This document shows positions 16,175-23,200 of a stretch of DNA of 64,000 nt, piece after piece (the stretch's first letter is position 1; every line of letters begins with the position of its first letter). The position numbers were made by a program, and so were the translations under genes. The stretch is from the NCBI GenBank assembly GCA_016712465.1, contig JADJQZ010000001.1:4526001-4590000 (forward strand), given 5' to 3'. Source of the stretch: Candidatus Obscuribacter sp. Lineage in GTDB: Bacteria > Cyanobacteriota > Vampirovibrionia > Obscuribacterales > Obscuribacteraceae. The notes beneath the pieces are model-generated. The model had not been told where the DNA came from, made no database searches, and saw nothing but the letters and a program-made list of their open reading frames with translations.

Positions 16175-17146
16175 ATGACCTTAGAAGCCAGGCCCGGGCA
16201 GCAACGCCAGGGGTCGAAATTGAGCCGCGGCAACGGGCTGGAGACCACAACAGGACAGGACACCGGCCAAGCAGGCCCGCTTAATCTCTTAACGGCCTCG
16301 CAAAAGCAAGAACCTGTCTCAAAACAAGTCAACAAGCTGGCGCTGTCCGGCGCCAATCTAACAAGCGGCGGCTATTTCGGCAGTCGTCTGGCTGAACAAG
16401 AGACAGCCCTGGCCAAGCAAGCCGCCGCCGATCCGGTAAAGGCCTTGAGCCCGGCCACCAGAAAAGAGTTTCTGGCAGCCAGAACCGATCTGGAAGCCAA
16501 ACTCGGTCCAGCGGTGGGAAGAGTGAAGGAGCAACTGACGCAGCTCAAACTGGCACATCCCGGCACTATTTACGAATACCAGGCACCGGCTATCACAGGG
16601 CCTCGCAGTCGCGACGAGAAATACTTCCGGGTCAAACCAGGCGCCTCCTTACCGCCCCCCATCCAGGAGGCCATGAACACCAAAGAAGCACTGAACCAGG
16701 CGCGCTTGACCCTGGCTCGCACCGCCGGCAATGGACTGGGCATCAGCAAGTCGCCCCAGCAGTTGGAAGCAGCCATGCATCTAAACAATCCCTATCTTGT
16801 CAAAAGCGGGCTGGCGAGCGAAGCGGGCCGTATGGAACTGGCGGCAATGAAAGTGCAGAGGGAACTGCACAGCGAACTGGGTAAAGCCGGTCAGAACGTG
16901 TCCCGAAAAGTGCTTACCGCCACTGCCGCTTTCGGCACGGCCTTTGCCGCCAACAAGCTGGTGGATAAAGCGCTCTTCAACGACTCCTCCCCCGGTTTCT
17001 TCACTTACGCAGCCGACATCGCCTCTCCCGCTGTGCTTTTGAGCAGACGCAGTCTGGCCTTCAAGGTGGGTGTCATGACCCTGAGCCATGCCCTCGGTAA
17101 AGGCACCGACCTGGCCTCAATCAGGCGCACATCCTCAAAGGGCTAG
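16175..17146 (+). CDS. Hypothetical protein, Ala-rich and helical
   Basis: 323 residues. The ATG at 16175 with GAGG upstream is chosen over the TTG at 16163. The first 60 residues are polar and low-complexity. The middle is helical and charged, with one more conserved-looking segment around IYEYQAPAITGPRSRDEKYF. An Ala-rich, weakly hydrophobic stretch near the C-terminus (LTATAAFGTAFAANKLVD) may contact membrane or pack as a helix. No signal peptide and no enzyme motif are visible. I do not recognise the family. Its stop codon overlaps that of the convergent gene in a CTAG. Confidence 0.7.
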   Translation: MTLEARPGQQRQGSKLSRGNGLETTTGQDTGQAGPLNLLTASQKQEPVSKQVNKLALSGANLTSGGYFGSRLAEQETALAKQAAADPVKALSPATRKEFLAARTDLEAKLGPAVGRVKEQLTQLKLAHPGTIYEYQAPAITGPRSRDEKYFRVKPGASLPPPIQEAMNTKEALNQARLTLARTAGNGLGISKSPQQLEAAMHLNNPYLVKSGLASEAGRMELAAMKVQRELHSELGKAGQNVSRKVLTATAAFGTAFAANKLVDKALFNDSSPGFFTYAADIASPAVLLSRRSLAFKVGVMTLSHALGKGTDLASIRRTSSKG

Positions 17147-17721
17147 AGAGCCAGTTGACTCTTGTCTATGGAAGAGGTGCTGAAACCTCTTTGCTCATCA
17201 AAGGTGATGCGAATACTGCCGCTTTCATTGGTCCAGAAAAAGATGCCGGCGCCGGCATTCACCCTTCTTAAGGTGTCGTCGTAATTGGGGGCAATTAGAT
17301 CTATATCGCCATCCAGGCGAAGGTGAAAGATAACCTCGCCGGCTTCCGTGTTTACGCGGTAGAAGCCGCCATCGCGCACGGTCTGCGTGTAAGAAGAATA
17401 GTCGTTGTAAATGGTGAGATCGCCATTTTGGTGGTGAATCTTGCCCACGCCGCCGCCCAGATCTACTTTCAAATCACTGGGTAAGCGAGAGCCGAAAAGA
17501 GACAGTTCGGATGACTCCGGAGAGCCAGGACCGGCTAAAAGATTTTTAGGCGCCGCCGCATTAGCGCCAACCGAGGCCGCGCCCTGACTGACTAAATTAA
17601 CGAGACCTGCCATGAGGTCGGAGTTGTCATTCTCCTTACCTTCAATCTCGTCTGCAAGCGAATCAAGAGACAAGCCCTGTTTCGGGTCGGGAGAGGCGCC
17701 GGAGGAGTGAGAATCGGACAT
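17143..17721 (-). CDS. Hypothetical protein with beta-rich C-terminus
   Basis: 192 residues from an ATG without a good ribosome site. The first 80 residues are Ser/Gly/Asp-rich and probably disordered. The last 100 alternate short hydrophobic and polar stretches, with many Asn/Asp/Gly (KIHHQNGDLTIYNDY, GEVIFHLRLDGDIDLIAP), suggesting a small beta-sandwich or beta-helix turn structure. There is no signal peptide and no known motif. Possibly single-gene, as the next minus gene upstream begins at 18398. Confidence 0.65.
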   Translation of the reverse strand: MSDSHSSGASPDPKQGLSLDSLADEIEGKENDNSDLMAGLVNLVSQGAASVGANAAAPKNLLAGPGSPESSELSLFGSRLPSDLKVDLGGGVGKIHHQNGDLTIYNDYSSYTQTVRDGGFYRVNTEAGEVIFHLRLDGDIDLIAPNYDDTLRRVNAGAGIFFWTNESGSIRITFDEQRGFSTSSIDKSQLAL

Positions 17722-17885
17722 TTAGATTAAGTATCTACTTTACAAGCCGGACGAAAAACAAGGCATCTATACACAGGCGATGCGAACTCAGGGCGTAATT
17801 ATAGCGGCAAGTCTTGCCGGTCTGCGGGACAAGCTTCTCATAAGCGTCACATTGCCCCTCTTGGTCCCCGTCCTCTATTATGCCC

Positions 17886-18398
17886 TCAGGCGGAACCACA
17901 GGCTCTATCAGCGCCACTGTCATTACGATTGACAGGAATCGTGGCTACCACATGCACTTCCTGCCGGCGCAGGGTGGTTCTGGCTCGATGACTGACGTAA
18001 GGGTTTTCATCTTCCAGCAGAATGGCCAGAAGATTAGTGGGCAGGGTATAGCTTTCAGCCAGACAATAACGCACATCGGCACTGGAATCCCGAATCAGTT
18101 TGCTCAAAAGTTCCAGGGAGGCGCTTTCATTGGCAGCCACGGCAGCCCGCACCTCACAGTCATCATGCTCGCTCAAGGCCTGCAAGGCTGCCGCCGGCAA
18201 GCGTGGATGCTCAGCCAGGCGCCGCAGAAGCGGCAAATGCTTCTCGGCTTCCCCTACAAGAGACTCCAGCACAGAGGCTTCCGTCTGGGGATCATTGACA
18301 GAATGCCATATGTTATCACTGCTCATATTTACACCGTAACAATGGGAGTTTGCACCCACTCCAAACCTGACTGACTCTGGTCTGAAACCACTCTGCAT
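17886..18398 (-). CDS. Leucine-rich-repeat-variant (LRV) protein
   Basis: Up to 170 residues; an internal ATG at 18326 (MSSDNIW) may be the true start, giving 146. About 85 residues in the middle form LRV/HEAT-like helical repeats with the units VRAAVAANESASLELL, VRYCLAESYTLPTNLL and VSHRARTTL. Each holds the VR..vA.n...p..lL pattern. Such repeats bind proteins. There is no cluster-binding Cys set like that of the Azotobacter LRV protein. It is a diverged paralog of the gene at 19086-19835, encoded in the opposite direction across a 0.7 kb spacer. Confidence 0.75.
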   Translation of the reverse strand: MQSGFRPESVRFGVGANSHCYGVNMSSDNIWHSVNDPQTEASVLESLVGEAEKHLPLLRRLAEHPRLPAAALQALSEHDDCEVRAAVAANESASLELLSKLIRDSSADVRYCLAESYTLPTNLLAILLEDENPYVSHRARTTLRRQEVHVVATIPVNRNDSGADRACGSA

Positions 18399-19085
18399 TC
18401 AGGAGCGAACCGAAGACTTCCTTAAATGATCCGAGGCTACTGGGTTTCCCGTTTCCGCCAGGCCTTCACCACTACCATAGTACTCCTGAGAGCGCCTGCC
18501 TATCAGGGAAAACTCATATCTTCTTCTATGGTTGCCCCTTACCTCCTGAGAGGGAACGGCTCAGACAGGCAAGGTACAACCAACAACCCAGCCCAAAGCC
18601 GCACACAAAGCCGGTTTCCAGAGAAGCAGCCAGAAAGGCAGTACTAAACAGGCTCAGACAGAAGGCTTTCCGGGCTTCCGGTCACCCGCCTGACACCTCT
18701 GCAGAGCTCGGCGCCGTTAACATTTCGCAATCAAGACCCCGCCTTTGCGCAAAAAGTTACTTTCAAGTCCTGATGGAATCCAGTTTTAATGCCGGCTCGG
18801 TCCTCTCTTAACAATCGGAGTCCGGAGCGAAAACCCCAAGCCACGCCATTTTCGACCTCTCTTGCGGCTTGCAAGAAAAAGCCGCAGGCAACGCCCCCTG
18901 CCTAACCCATAAAAATATATAGCCAAACCCAAACCCCGGCTGCAGAGCCCCGTTCAATAATGAATTAGGGACACAACGCGTGGCTGTTTTCATCGCTAGC
19001 AAGCGCAAAGGGAAAACAGGCTGGAAAAACCTGAATTTCCAGAGCTGAACCACAACCTTCATGAGCGAGCATTCGGGTATTGGCA
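18399..19085. other. Long intergenic spacer between divergent LRV genes
   Basis: 687 bases without a convincing gene on either strand. The frames present are short and show no ribosome sites or protein-like composition. The part from about 18900 to 18960 is A/T-richer (ATAAAAATATATAG), which could hold the promoter of the gene at 19086. A small GCAGGC / GCCCCCTGC hairpin precedes it. I see nothing further that I can name. Confidence 0.5.
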
Positions 19086-19835
19086 ATGACCACACAAAAC
19101 GATGATGGCAATGCTCATGAGGACAAGGAGAACCCACGCAACATCCTGCCTCTAAAAGTCGCTAATTTTCTTAGCAAAATGCGCATCGCGCAAGCCCAAC
19201 AACCCAAAGAACCAGATAAAACACCACCCATCCCAGACGTTAATTACGATCTCTCGTTCGCCTATTCCTTTCATTGGGAAGAACCAGGTCGTCAGATAAA
19301 GGAGGCACTAAAAGTGTTACTGAATCGAGAAAGCGAAAACCAGGAAGATACAAACGCGGTAAAAACTGCCAGGAGGCGGGCGCCGAGCCAGACCATCAAA
19401 CAACCGGCCGGCGGCGAAAAACAGCTCAACACTGCGGCCCTTGAAGCTGCCCGAATTCGCTATCTTCTGGCTATCAATCCCAACACCCCTCCACCAGTGC
19501 TGGAGCATCTCACGCGCAACGCGCCTATTCCTCTGCTCGAACGCATTGCCGAGAATCCACGCACACACTCCACCACCCTGGCCCGGCTGGCTACTCATGA
19601 AGACTTCCAGGTCAGAGCGGCCGTGGCGGAGAACCTGAACACCTCCATAAAAACAATCTGGAAGCTGGCAAGGGACGTGCACGCCGACGTGCGCTTCCGT
19701 GTAGCCGAGTGTTACTGTGTGCCCCTGGTCGTGCTGAAGGTCCTGGCCGAAGACGACAATCCCTTTGTCGCACACAGAGCCCAGAAAACAGTCTGGCGCA
19801 TTCTCAAAGAAGTGACCGAACTGCGCACGGCTTAA
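19086..19835 (+). CDS. Leucine-rich-repeat-variant (LRV) protein
   Basis: 249 residues from the ATG at 19086 (in-frame TTG two codons earlier). The first 120 residues are polar. The C-terminal half is LRV/HEAT-like: LAINPNTPPPVLEHL, IAENPRTHSTTLARL, VRAAVAENLNTSIKTI, VRFRVAECYCVPLVVL, then NPFVAHRAQKT. The last three units align without gaps to the gene at 17886-18398, so the two arose by duplication. It probably binds another protein. A strong terminator follows 20 bases after the stop. Confidence 0.8.
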   Translation: MTTQNDDGNAHEDKENPRNILPLKVANFLSKMRIAQAQQPKEPDKTPPIPDVNYDLSFAYSFHWEEPGRQIKEALKVLLNRESENQEDTNAVKTARRRAPSQTIKQPAGGEKQLNTAALEAARIRYLLAINPNTPPPVLEHLTRNAPIPLLERIAENPRTHSTTLARLATHEDFQVRAAVAENLNTSIKTIWKLARDVHADVRFRVAECYCVPLVVLKVLAEDDNPFVAHRAQKTVWRILKEVTELRTA

Positions 19836-19854
19836 GCCGTTTGAAAGAAACAAG

Positions 19855-19915
19855 GACCGCTATCGGTTCAGTTTTTGCCGGGGCAAACAGCTTCACCGAT
19901 AGCGGTCTAATTTTT
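19855..19915. terminator. Strong, probably bidirectional, intrinsic terminator
   Basis: A perfect 13-base stem (GACCGCTATCGGT at 19855-19867, complement at 19895-19907) encloses a second short stem TTTGCC/GGCAAA and is followed by TAATTTTT. On the minus strand the stem is followed by a T-rich stretch as well (complement of GAAAGAAACAAG). It lies between convergent genes 19086-19835 and 19953-20771 and can serve both. Confidence 0.85.
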
Positions 19916-19952
19916 GGCATAGTTTCTGCGTTTTTTCAAAGAAACCGGACAA

Positions 19953-20771
19953 TTAGCCGTGATGGCGCCATTGCTGCCTGAGCAGGCGATTCAGTTCGGC
20001 TTGAATCTCTCCTTCCGCAAATTGCGACTGGCGCATGGCACACTCTTCCAGTTCGTCCCGATCTTGCGAAGCCTCGTAGGTGAGGGGCTTGATCAGACTC
20101 ATGTGCCATTTTGTAGGCAATGAGCCCAGGTTGAGAGGAAAGGGCAACCAGGGGAAGAAGGGCGTCACGGGAAAGGCGGGTAAACCGAGGAACTTAGCGG
20201 TTCTCTCCATATTGGTTAGAATCGGCACGGCTTCGTCGCAACCAAGTGTGGCCAGAGGGAAGATCGGCACCCCTTCTTCCACTGCCGGCAGGAGTTTGAC
20301 CCAATCGAAAACATTCAAGCGGTCGCGTCCCATATAAGGCTTGGCCAGACCAGGCACGCCTTCAGGGAAAAGAGCCACCAGCTCGCCCTTGGCAAAAAGA
20401 CGCTTCATATTGGCGCTGGAGAAAGGAACAAAACCCAGTTCCAGGAGGAAACTGTGCAAGCGCTCGTCCTTGATCCAATCAAGATCGGCAACCAGATGCA
20501 CCCGGCGCGGATTCTGCCTGGACGACATAAGGGCATAGAGAAGCATAAAGGCAGGCCAGGGCAAGAAACTGCCGGAGTTACCAACAATCAAGGCGGCGCC
20601 GTCCCTGGGAAGTTTCTCCAGGCCGTTCATTTCCACCCGCCACCAATCGTGGAAGAGAAAGCTCAAGAAGGGCTCGACACGAGCCAGGACCCGCATATCG
20701 AAGCCATGGTAGCGATCGGACTTGACCGATTGCTTGAGAAAATCGCGGTAATTTGAAAGAAACTGACTCAC
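19953..20771 (-). CDS. PlsC-like acyltransferase homolog lacking the catalytic His/Asp
   Basis: 272 residues from a GTG with AGGA just upstream. It is a clear paralog of the upstream gene at 20823-21734: same length of domain, LFPEGVPGLAKPYM matching YPEGIRGVGKPF, and the same FPVTPFFPWLPFPL segment. In the place of the NHSGLLPLD catalytic motif it has NSGSFLPWP, so both the His and the Asp are replaced. Enzymes of this family (lysophospholipid and glycolipid acyltransferases at the membrane) need these residues. It is therefore probably a pseudoenzyme, perhaps a partner of the active paralog 51 bases upstream. Confidence 0.85.
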   Translation of the reverse strand: MSQFLSNYRDFLKQSVKSDRYHGFDMRVLARVEPFLSFLFHDWWRVEMNGLEKLPRDGAALIVGNSGSFLPWPAFMLLYALMSSRQNPRRVHLVADLDWIKDERLHSFLLELGFVPFSSANMKRLFAKGELVALFPEGVPGLAKPYMGRDRLNVFDWVKLLPAVEEGVPIFPLATLGCDEAVPILTNMERTAKFLGLPAFPVTPFFPWLPFPLNLGSLPTKWHMSLIKPLTYEASQDRDELEECAMRQSQFAEGEIQAELNRLLRQQWRHHG

Positions 20772-20822
20772 TTTCCTGGTCCTCTGTTTGTTTAACTTGC
20801 AGTTTGAAAAATCGACCTAAAT

Positions 20823-21734
20823 TTAGGGGTTATTGTTGGGTTCTTTCTCCGTGTCTAAAAGCTTTTCGGCGGCGCCTCCGGTGAAAAAGAAACGGCGGCG
20901 CCTGAGCATCTTGTTGAGGTCATCTTGAATTTCGTATTGAATTTCTCGGGCCAACTTCAAGACCAACTTGCGGTCCGACGCCTTTTCCGGCGGATAATCA
21001 AGCTTGATCGGCTTATGAACATGAATCATCCAGCGCACCGGCAGCGGGATCAGCATGAGAGGAAAAGGCAGCCACGGGAAAGTAAGCGTCACAGGAAAAA
21101 ACGGCATCTTGAGGAAATTGGCCACAGACTTGAGATTGGTCAGCTCCGGATAGATCTCATCGCCGCCCAGGGTCGCCACTGGAATCAAGGGCGTGCCGGT
21201 GGCCAGGGCCAACTGCACAAAACCCGGATGAAAATCCAGCACCCGGTAACGTTCGCGGAAGGGCTTGCCCACGCCGCGGATGCCTTCCGGGTAGATACCG
21301 ACCAGCTCACCCATCTCTAGCAATTTGCGGGCATTATCGAGGGTGGCACGTACCTGACCGGTCTCCTTCACCCAGTCGGCCAGGCCGGGCAGGGAAAAGA
21401 ACCAGTCGGTGACCAGATAGCGGATGCGCCTGGGGGCACGGTGCTGCCCTGTCATGGCCATGGAGATCATGGCGCCGTCCAGAGGCAGGAGCCCCGAGTG
21501 ATTGCCCACAAGTATGCCGGGGCCGTCGGCAGGGATGTTTTCAATGCCCCGCACTTCTACTTTGAAATAGTCTTCGAAGAGAAACCGGAAGAATGGTTCC
21601 CAGCGAGCATAGGTTTCAAGGGAGAAGCCGAAGGGATCCGGTTCGCTCTCATAACGCTTGACAAAAGCAGGATTCCCCCTGGCTAATCGAGCCAGAGGGT
21701 CTTCCGTGAACAGTCGTGTCAGCGATGCTTTCAA
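20823..21734 (-). CDS. PlsC-family lysophospholipid acyltransferase-like protein
   Basis: 303 residues from a TTG at 21734 with AGAGG about seven bases upstream; no other start precedes the conserved domain. GNHSGLLPLDG carries the catalytic His and, seven residues on, Asp, the spacing of the branch related to mycobacterial and plant DGAT2-like lipid acyltransferases. YPEGIRGVGKPF is the acceptor phosphate-binding PEG motif. It probably transfers an acyl group to a lysophospholipid or other lipid at the inner membrane; the substrate is unknown. It is second in a three-gene unit: small membrane protein, this gene, and the His-less paralog. Confidence 0.87.
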   Translation of the reverse strand: MKASLTRLFTEDPLARLARGNPAFVKRYESEPDPFGFSLETYARWEPFFRFLFEDYFKVEVRGIENIPADGPGILVGNHSGLLPLDGAMISMAMTGQHRAPRRIRYLVTDWFFSLPGLADWVKETGQVRATLDNARKLLEMGELVGIYPEGIRGVGKPFRERYRVLDFHPGFVQLALATGTPLIPVATLGGDEIYPELTNLKSVANFLKMPFFPVTLTFPWLPFPLMLIPLPVRWMIHVHKPIKLDYPPEKASDRKLVLKLAREIQYEIQDDLNKMLRRRRFFFTGGAAEKLLDTEKEPNNNP

Positions 21735-21799
21735 TCGTGGCCTCTAACGCTTCAGAGGCAGATTTTCAGGTTCTTTCAGGCAAAAAACACCTGAAACCT

Positions 21800-21976
21800 T
21801 TATCTGCGAATGATCTTACCGAGCAACCAGAGAAAACCCAGAATGCCGGGTCCAAACGAAATAATCAAAATGAAGCGCTTGAGCAGATAGCGCATCAAAT
21901 TCTTGCCTTTCTCCGAGGCATCCTCAGAACCACCATCGACCTCGGAATCGTGCTCTTGTGTCTCGAATTCTTGCAT
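21800..21976 (-). CDS. Small single-helix membrane protein (58 residues)
   Basis: A 58-codon frame with ATG at 21976 and a good GGAG seven bases upstream, ending in TAA 65 bases before the acyltransferase start. The first 27 residues are strongly acidic (MQEFETQEHDSEVDGG...). A basic step (RYLLKR) follows, then one hydrophobic helix (FILIISFGPGILGFLWLLG) and a basic end (KIIRR). This topology suggests the N-terminus is cytoplasmic or that it is a small helper peptide. I do not recognise it. The ribosome site, codon pattern and operon position support a real gene that automated callers with a 60-residue limit would miss. Confidence 0.7.
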   Translation of the reverse strand: MQEFETQEHDSEVDGGSEDASEKGKNLMRYLLKRFILIISFGPGILGFLWLLGKIIRR

Positions 21977-22044
21977 TGCATTACTCCAAATAAAATTTGC
22001 TCGTTACTCCACCGACTCGGGGAGAGAAGCGGGTATTTGAGGCA

Positions 22045-22064
22045 CCTGGGACACTTGTCCCGGG
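22045..22064. promoter_or_regulatory. Palindromic operator-like site between divergent units
   Basis: GGGACACTTGTCCC (22048-22061) is an almost perfect palindrome, extended by two more pairs after one mismatch. It lies between the acyltransferase operon (minus) and ybaB-recR (plus), next to the A/T stretch TATAAATACATAT. Size and position suit a dimeric repressor site. Confidence 0.4.
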
Positions 22065-22173
22065 CTCAGTATAAATACATATAGTGATTGGGAAACTGCT
22101 TTACAGTTTTTGCTTAAGAAACATTTACTTGCAACCTGACTCAGGCCGACCTGAGAAATTCAGGGCGGACCGG

Positions 22174-22182
22174 TGCGATAAT
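22174..22182 (+). promoter_or_regulatory. Possible extended -10 promoter for ybaB-recR
   Basis: TGCGATAAT has the extended TGn and a five-of-six -10 hexamer, about 85 bases before the ybaB ATG. No -35 is visible at normal spacing. A small CTCAGG/CCTGAG stem-loop lies just upstream at 22140-22155. Confidence 0.35.
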
Positions 22183-22265
22183 GCATGTTCCGGCGCCCTC
22201 ACTAGAGTCGCCAGGCGAGAATTCAAGCGCCAGCGAACCCACCAGTCTTCAAGAAGGAAAGTACG

Positions 22266-22586
22266 ATGCAACCAGATTTTGAGCAAATGATGCGCTCCAT
22301 GGCCAAAGCCCAGGAACAGCTGATGAAAGTGCAAAACGAGCTGGCCCAGGCAACCGTCGAAGGTCAGGCCGGAGGCGGCGCCGTCCGGGTGGTGTGCAAC
22401 GGAGAATTCCAGTTCAAAAGCTTGAAAATCAAACCGGAAGCCGTGGATATGAGCGACCTGACCATGCTGGAAGACCTGGTCTTGACGGCCCTGAATGACG
22501 CTGCCATGAAAGCCAAAGAAATGGGTCAAACCAAGATGCAGTCCTCCATGGCCGGCATTCCCCTGCCGCCCGGCATGAGCCTCTAG
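22266..22586 (+). CDS. ybaB: YbaB/EbfC nucleoid-associated protein
   Basis: 106 residues, ATG with AGGAAAG upstream. This is the usual size of the family. A coiled helix with MRSMAKAQEQLMKVQNELAQ is followed by the GGGAVRVVCNGEFQFKSLKI strand region and the C-terminal helix (LEDLVLTALNDAAMKAKEM). Dimers bind DNA and help organise the nucleoid. It lies 10 bases before recR, the conserved bacterial arrangement; dnaX, often also next to it, is 15 kb away here. Confidence 0.95.
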   Translation: MQPDFEQMMRSMAKAQEQLMKVQNELAQATVEGQAGGGAVRVVCNGEFQFKSLKIKPEAVDMSDLTMLEDLVLTALNDAAMKAKEMGQTKMQSSMAGIPLPPGMSL

Positions 22587-22596
22587 ACGAGCATAG

Positions 22597-23193
22597 ATGT
22601 ACTTCACACCGCCTCTGGCCAGGCTCATTGAAGAATTTCAGAAGTTTCCAGGCGTCGGGCCCAAGTCGGCCCAACGCATGGCCTTCTTTGTCTTGAACAT
22701 GAGCGAAAAGGACGTGCACTCCATGGCCCAGGTGCTGGTGGAAGCAAAAGACAAGGTCAAACACTGCAGCCAGTGTTTCCATTTATCGGCCAATGATCCT
22801 TGCGAAATTTGCACCAATGAAAGGCGCGACAAGGGCACCATCTGCGTAGTGGCAGACAGCAGAGACGTCATTGCCCTTGAGAAAACCCGAGAGTACAAAG
22901 GCTTCTACCATGTGCTGAACGGCTTGATCTCTCCCCTGGAGGGACGCGGTCCGGAGCAGCTTCGCATCAGAGAGCTTCTGGCTCGCACTGCCGGCGGTGC
23001 CCTGCGGGAAGTGATCCTGGCCATCAACCCCACTATCGAGGGTGATGCAACCGTGCTCTATATCAGCAGCCTGCTCAAACCTCTAGGCATCAAAACAACA
23101 CGCATCGCTTTCGGCTTACCGGTAGGCTCCGATCTCGAGTACGCCGACGAAGTGACCTTGACCAGGGCCCTGGAAGGCAGAAGAGAAGTTTAA
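22597..23193 (+). CDS. recR: Recombination mediator RecR
   Basis: 198 residues, normal family length. An N-terminal helix-hairpin-helix (FPGVGPKSAQRMAFF) is followed by a zinc finger with Cys in CSQC and CEIC, then the Toprim domain (ICVVADSRDVIALEKT) and a C-terminal ITRIAFGLPVGSDLEYADE-like Walker B region (here TTRIAFGLPVGSDLEYADE). It forms a ring clamp with RecO or RecF and loads RecA at gaps during repair. It is coupled to ybaB upstream. Confidence 0.96.
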   Translation: MYFTPPLARLIEEFQKFPGVGPKSAQRMAFFVLNMSEKDVHSMAQVLVEAKDKVKHCSQCFHLSANDPCEICTNERRDKGTICVVADSRDVIALEKTREYKGFYHVLNGLISPLEGRGPEQLRIRELLARTAGGALREVILAINPTIEGDATVLYISSLLKPLGIKTTRIAFGLPVGSDLEYADEVTLTRALEGRREV

Positions 23194-23200
23194 ACAGCCC

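Noticed and set aside
16081..18560. Recurring CCTTGAGAGGG / CCTGAGAGGG words in intergenic DNA
   Set aside because: Three or four loose copies (near 12170 on the minus strand, 16100 and 18545) share only about eight bases with different surroundings; one forms part of a promoter. Not enough for a repeat family.
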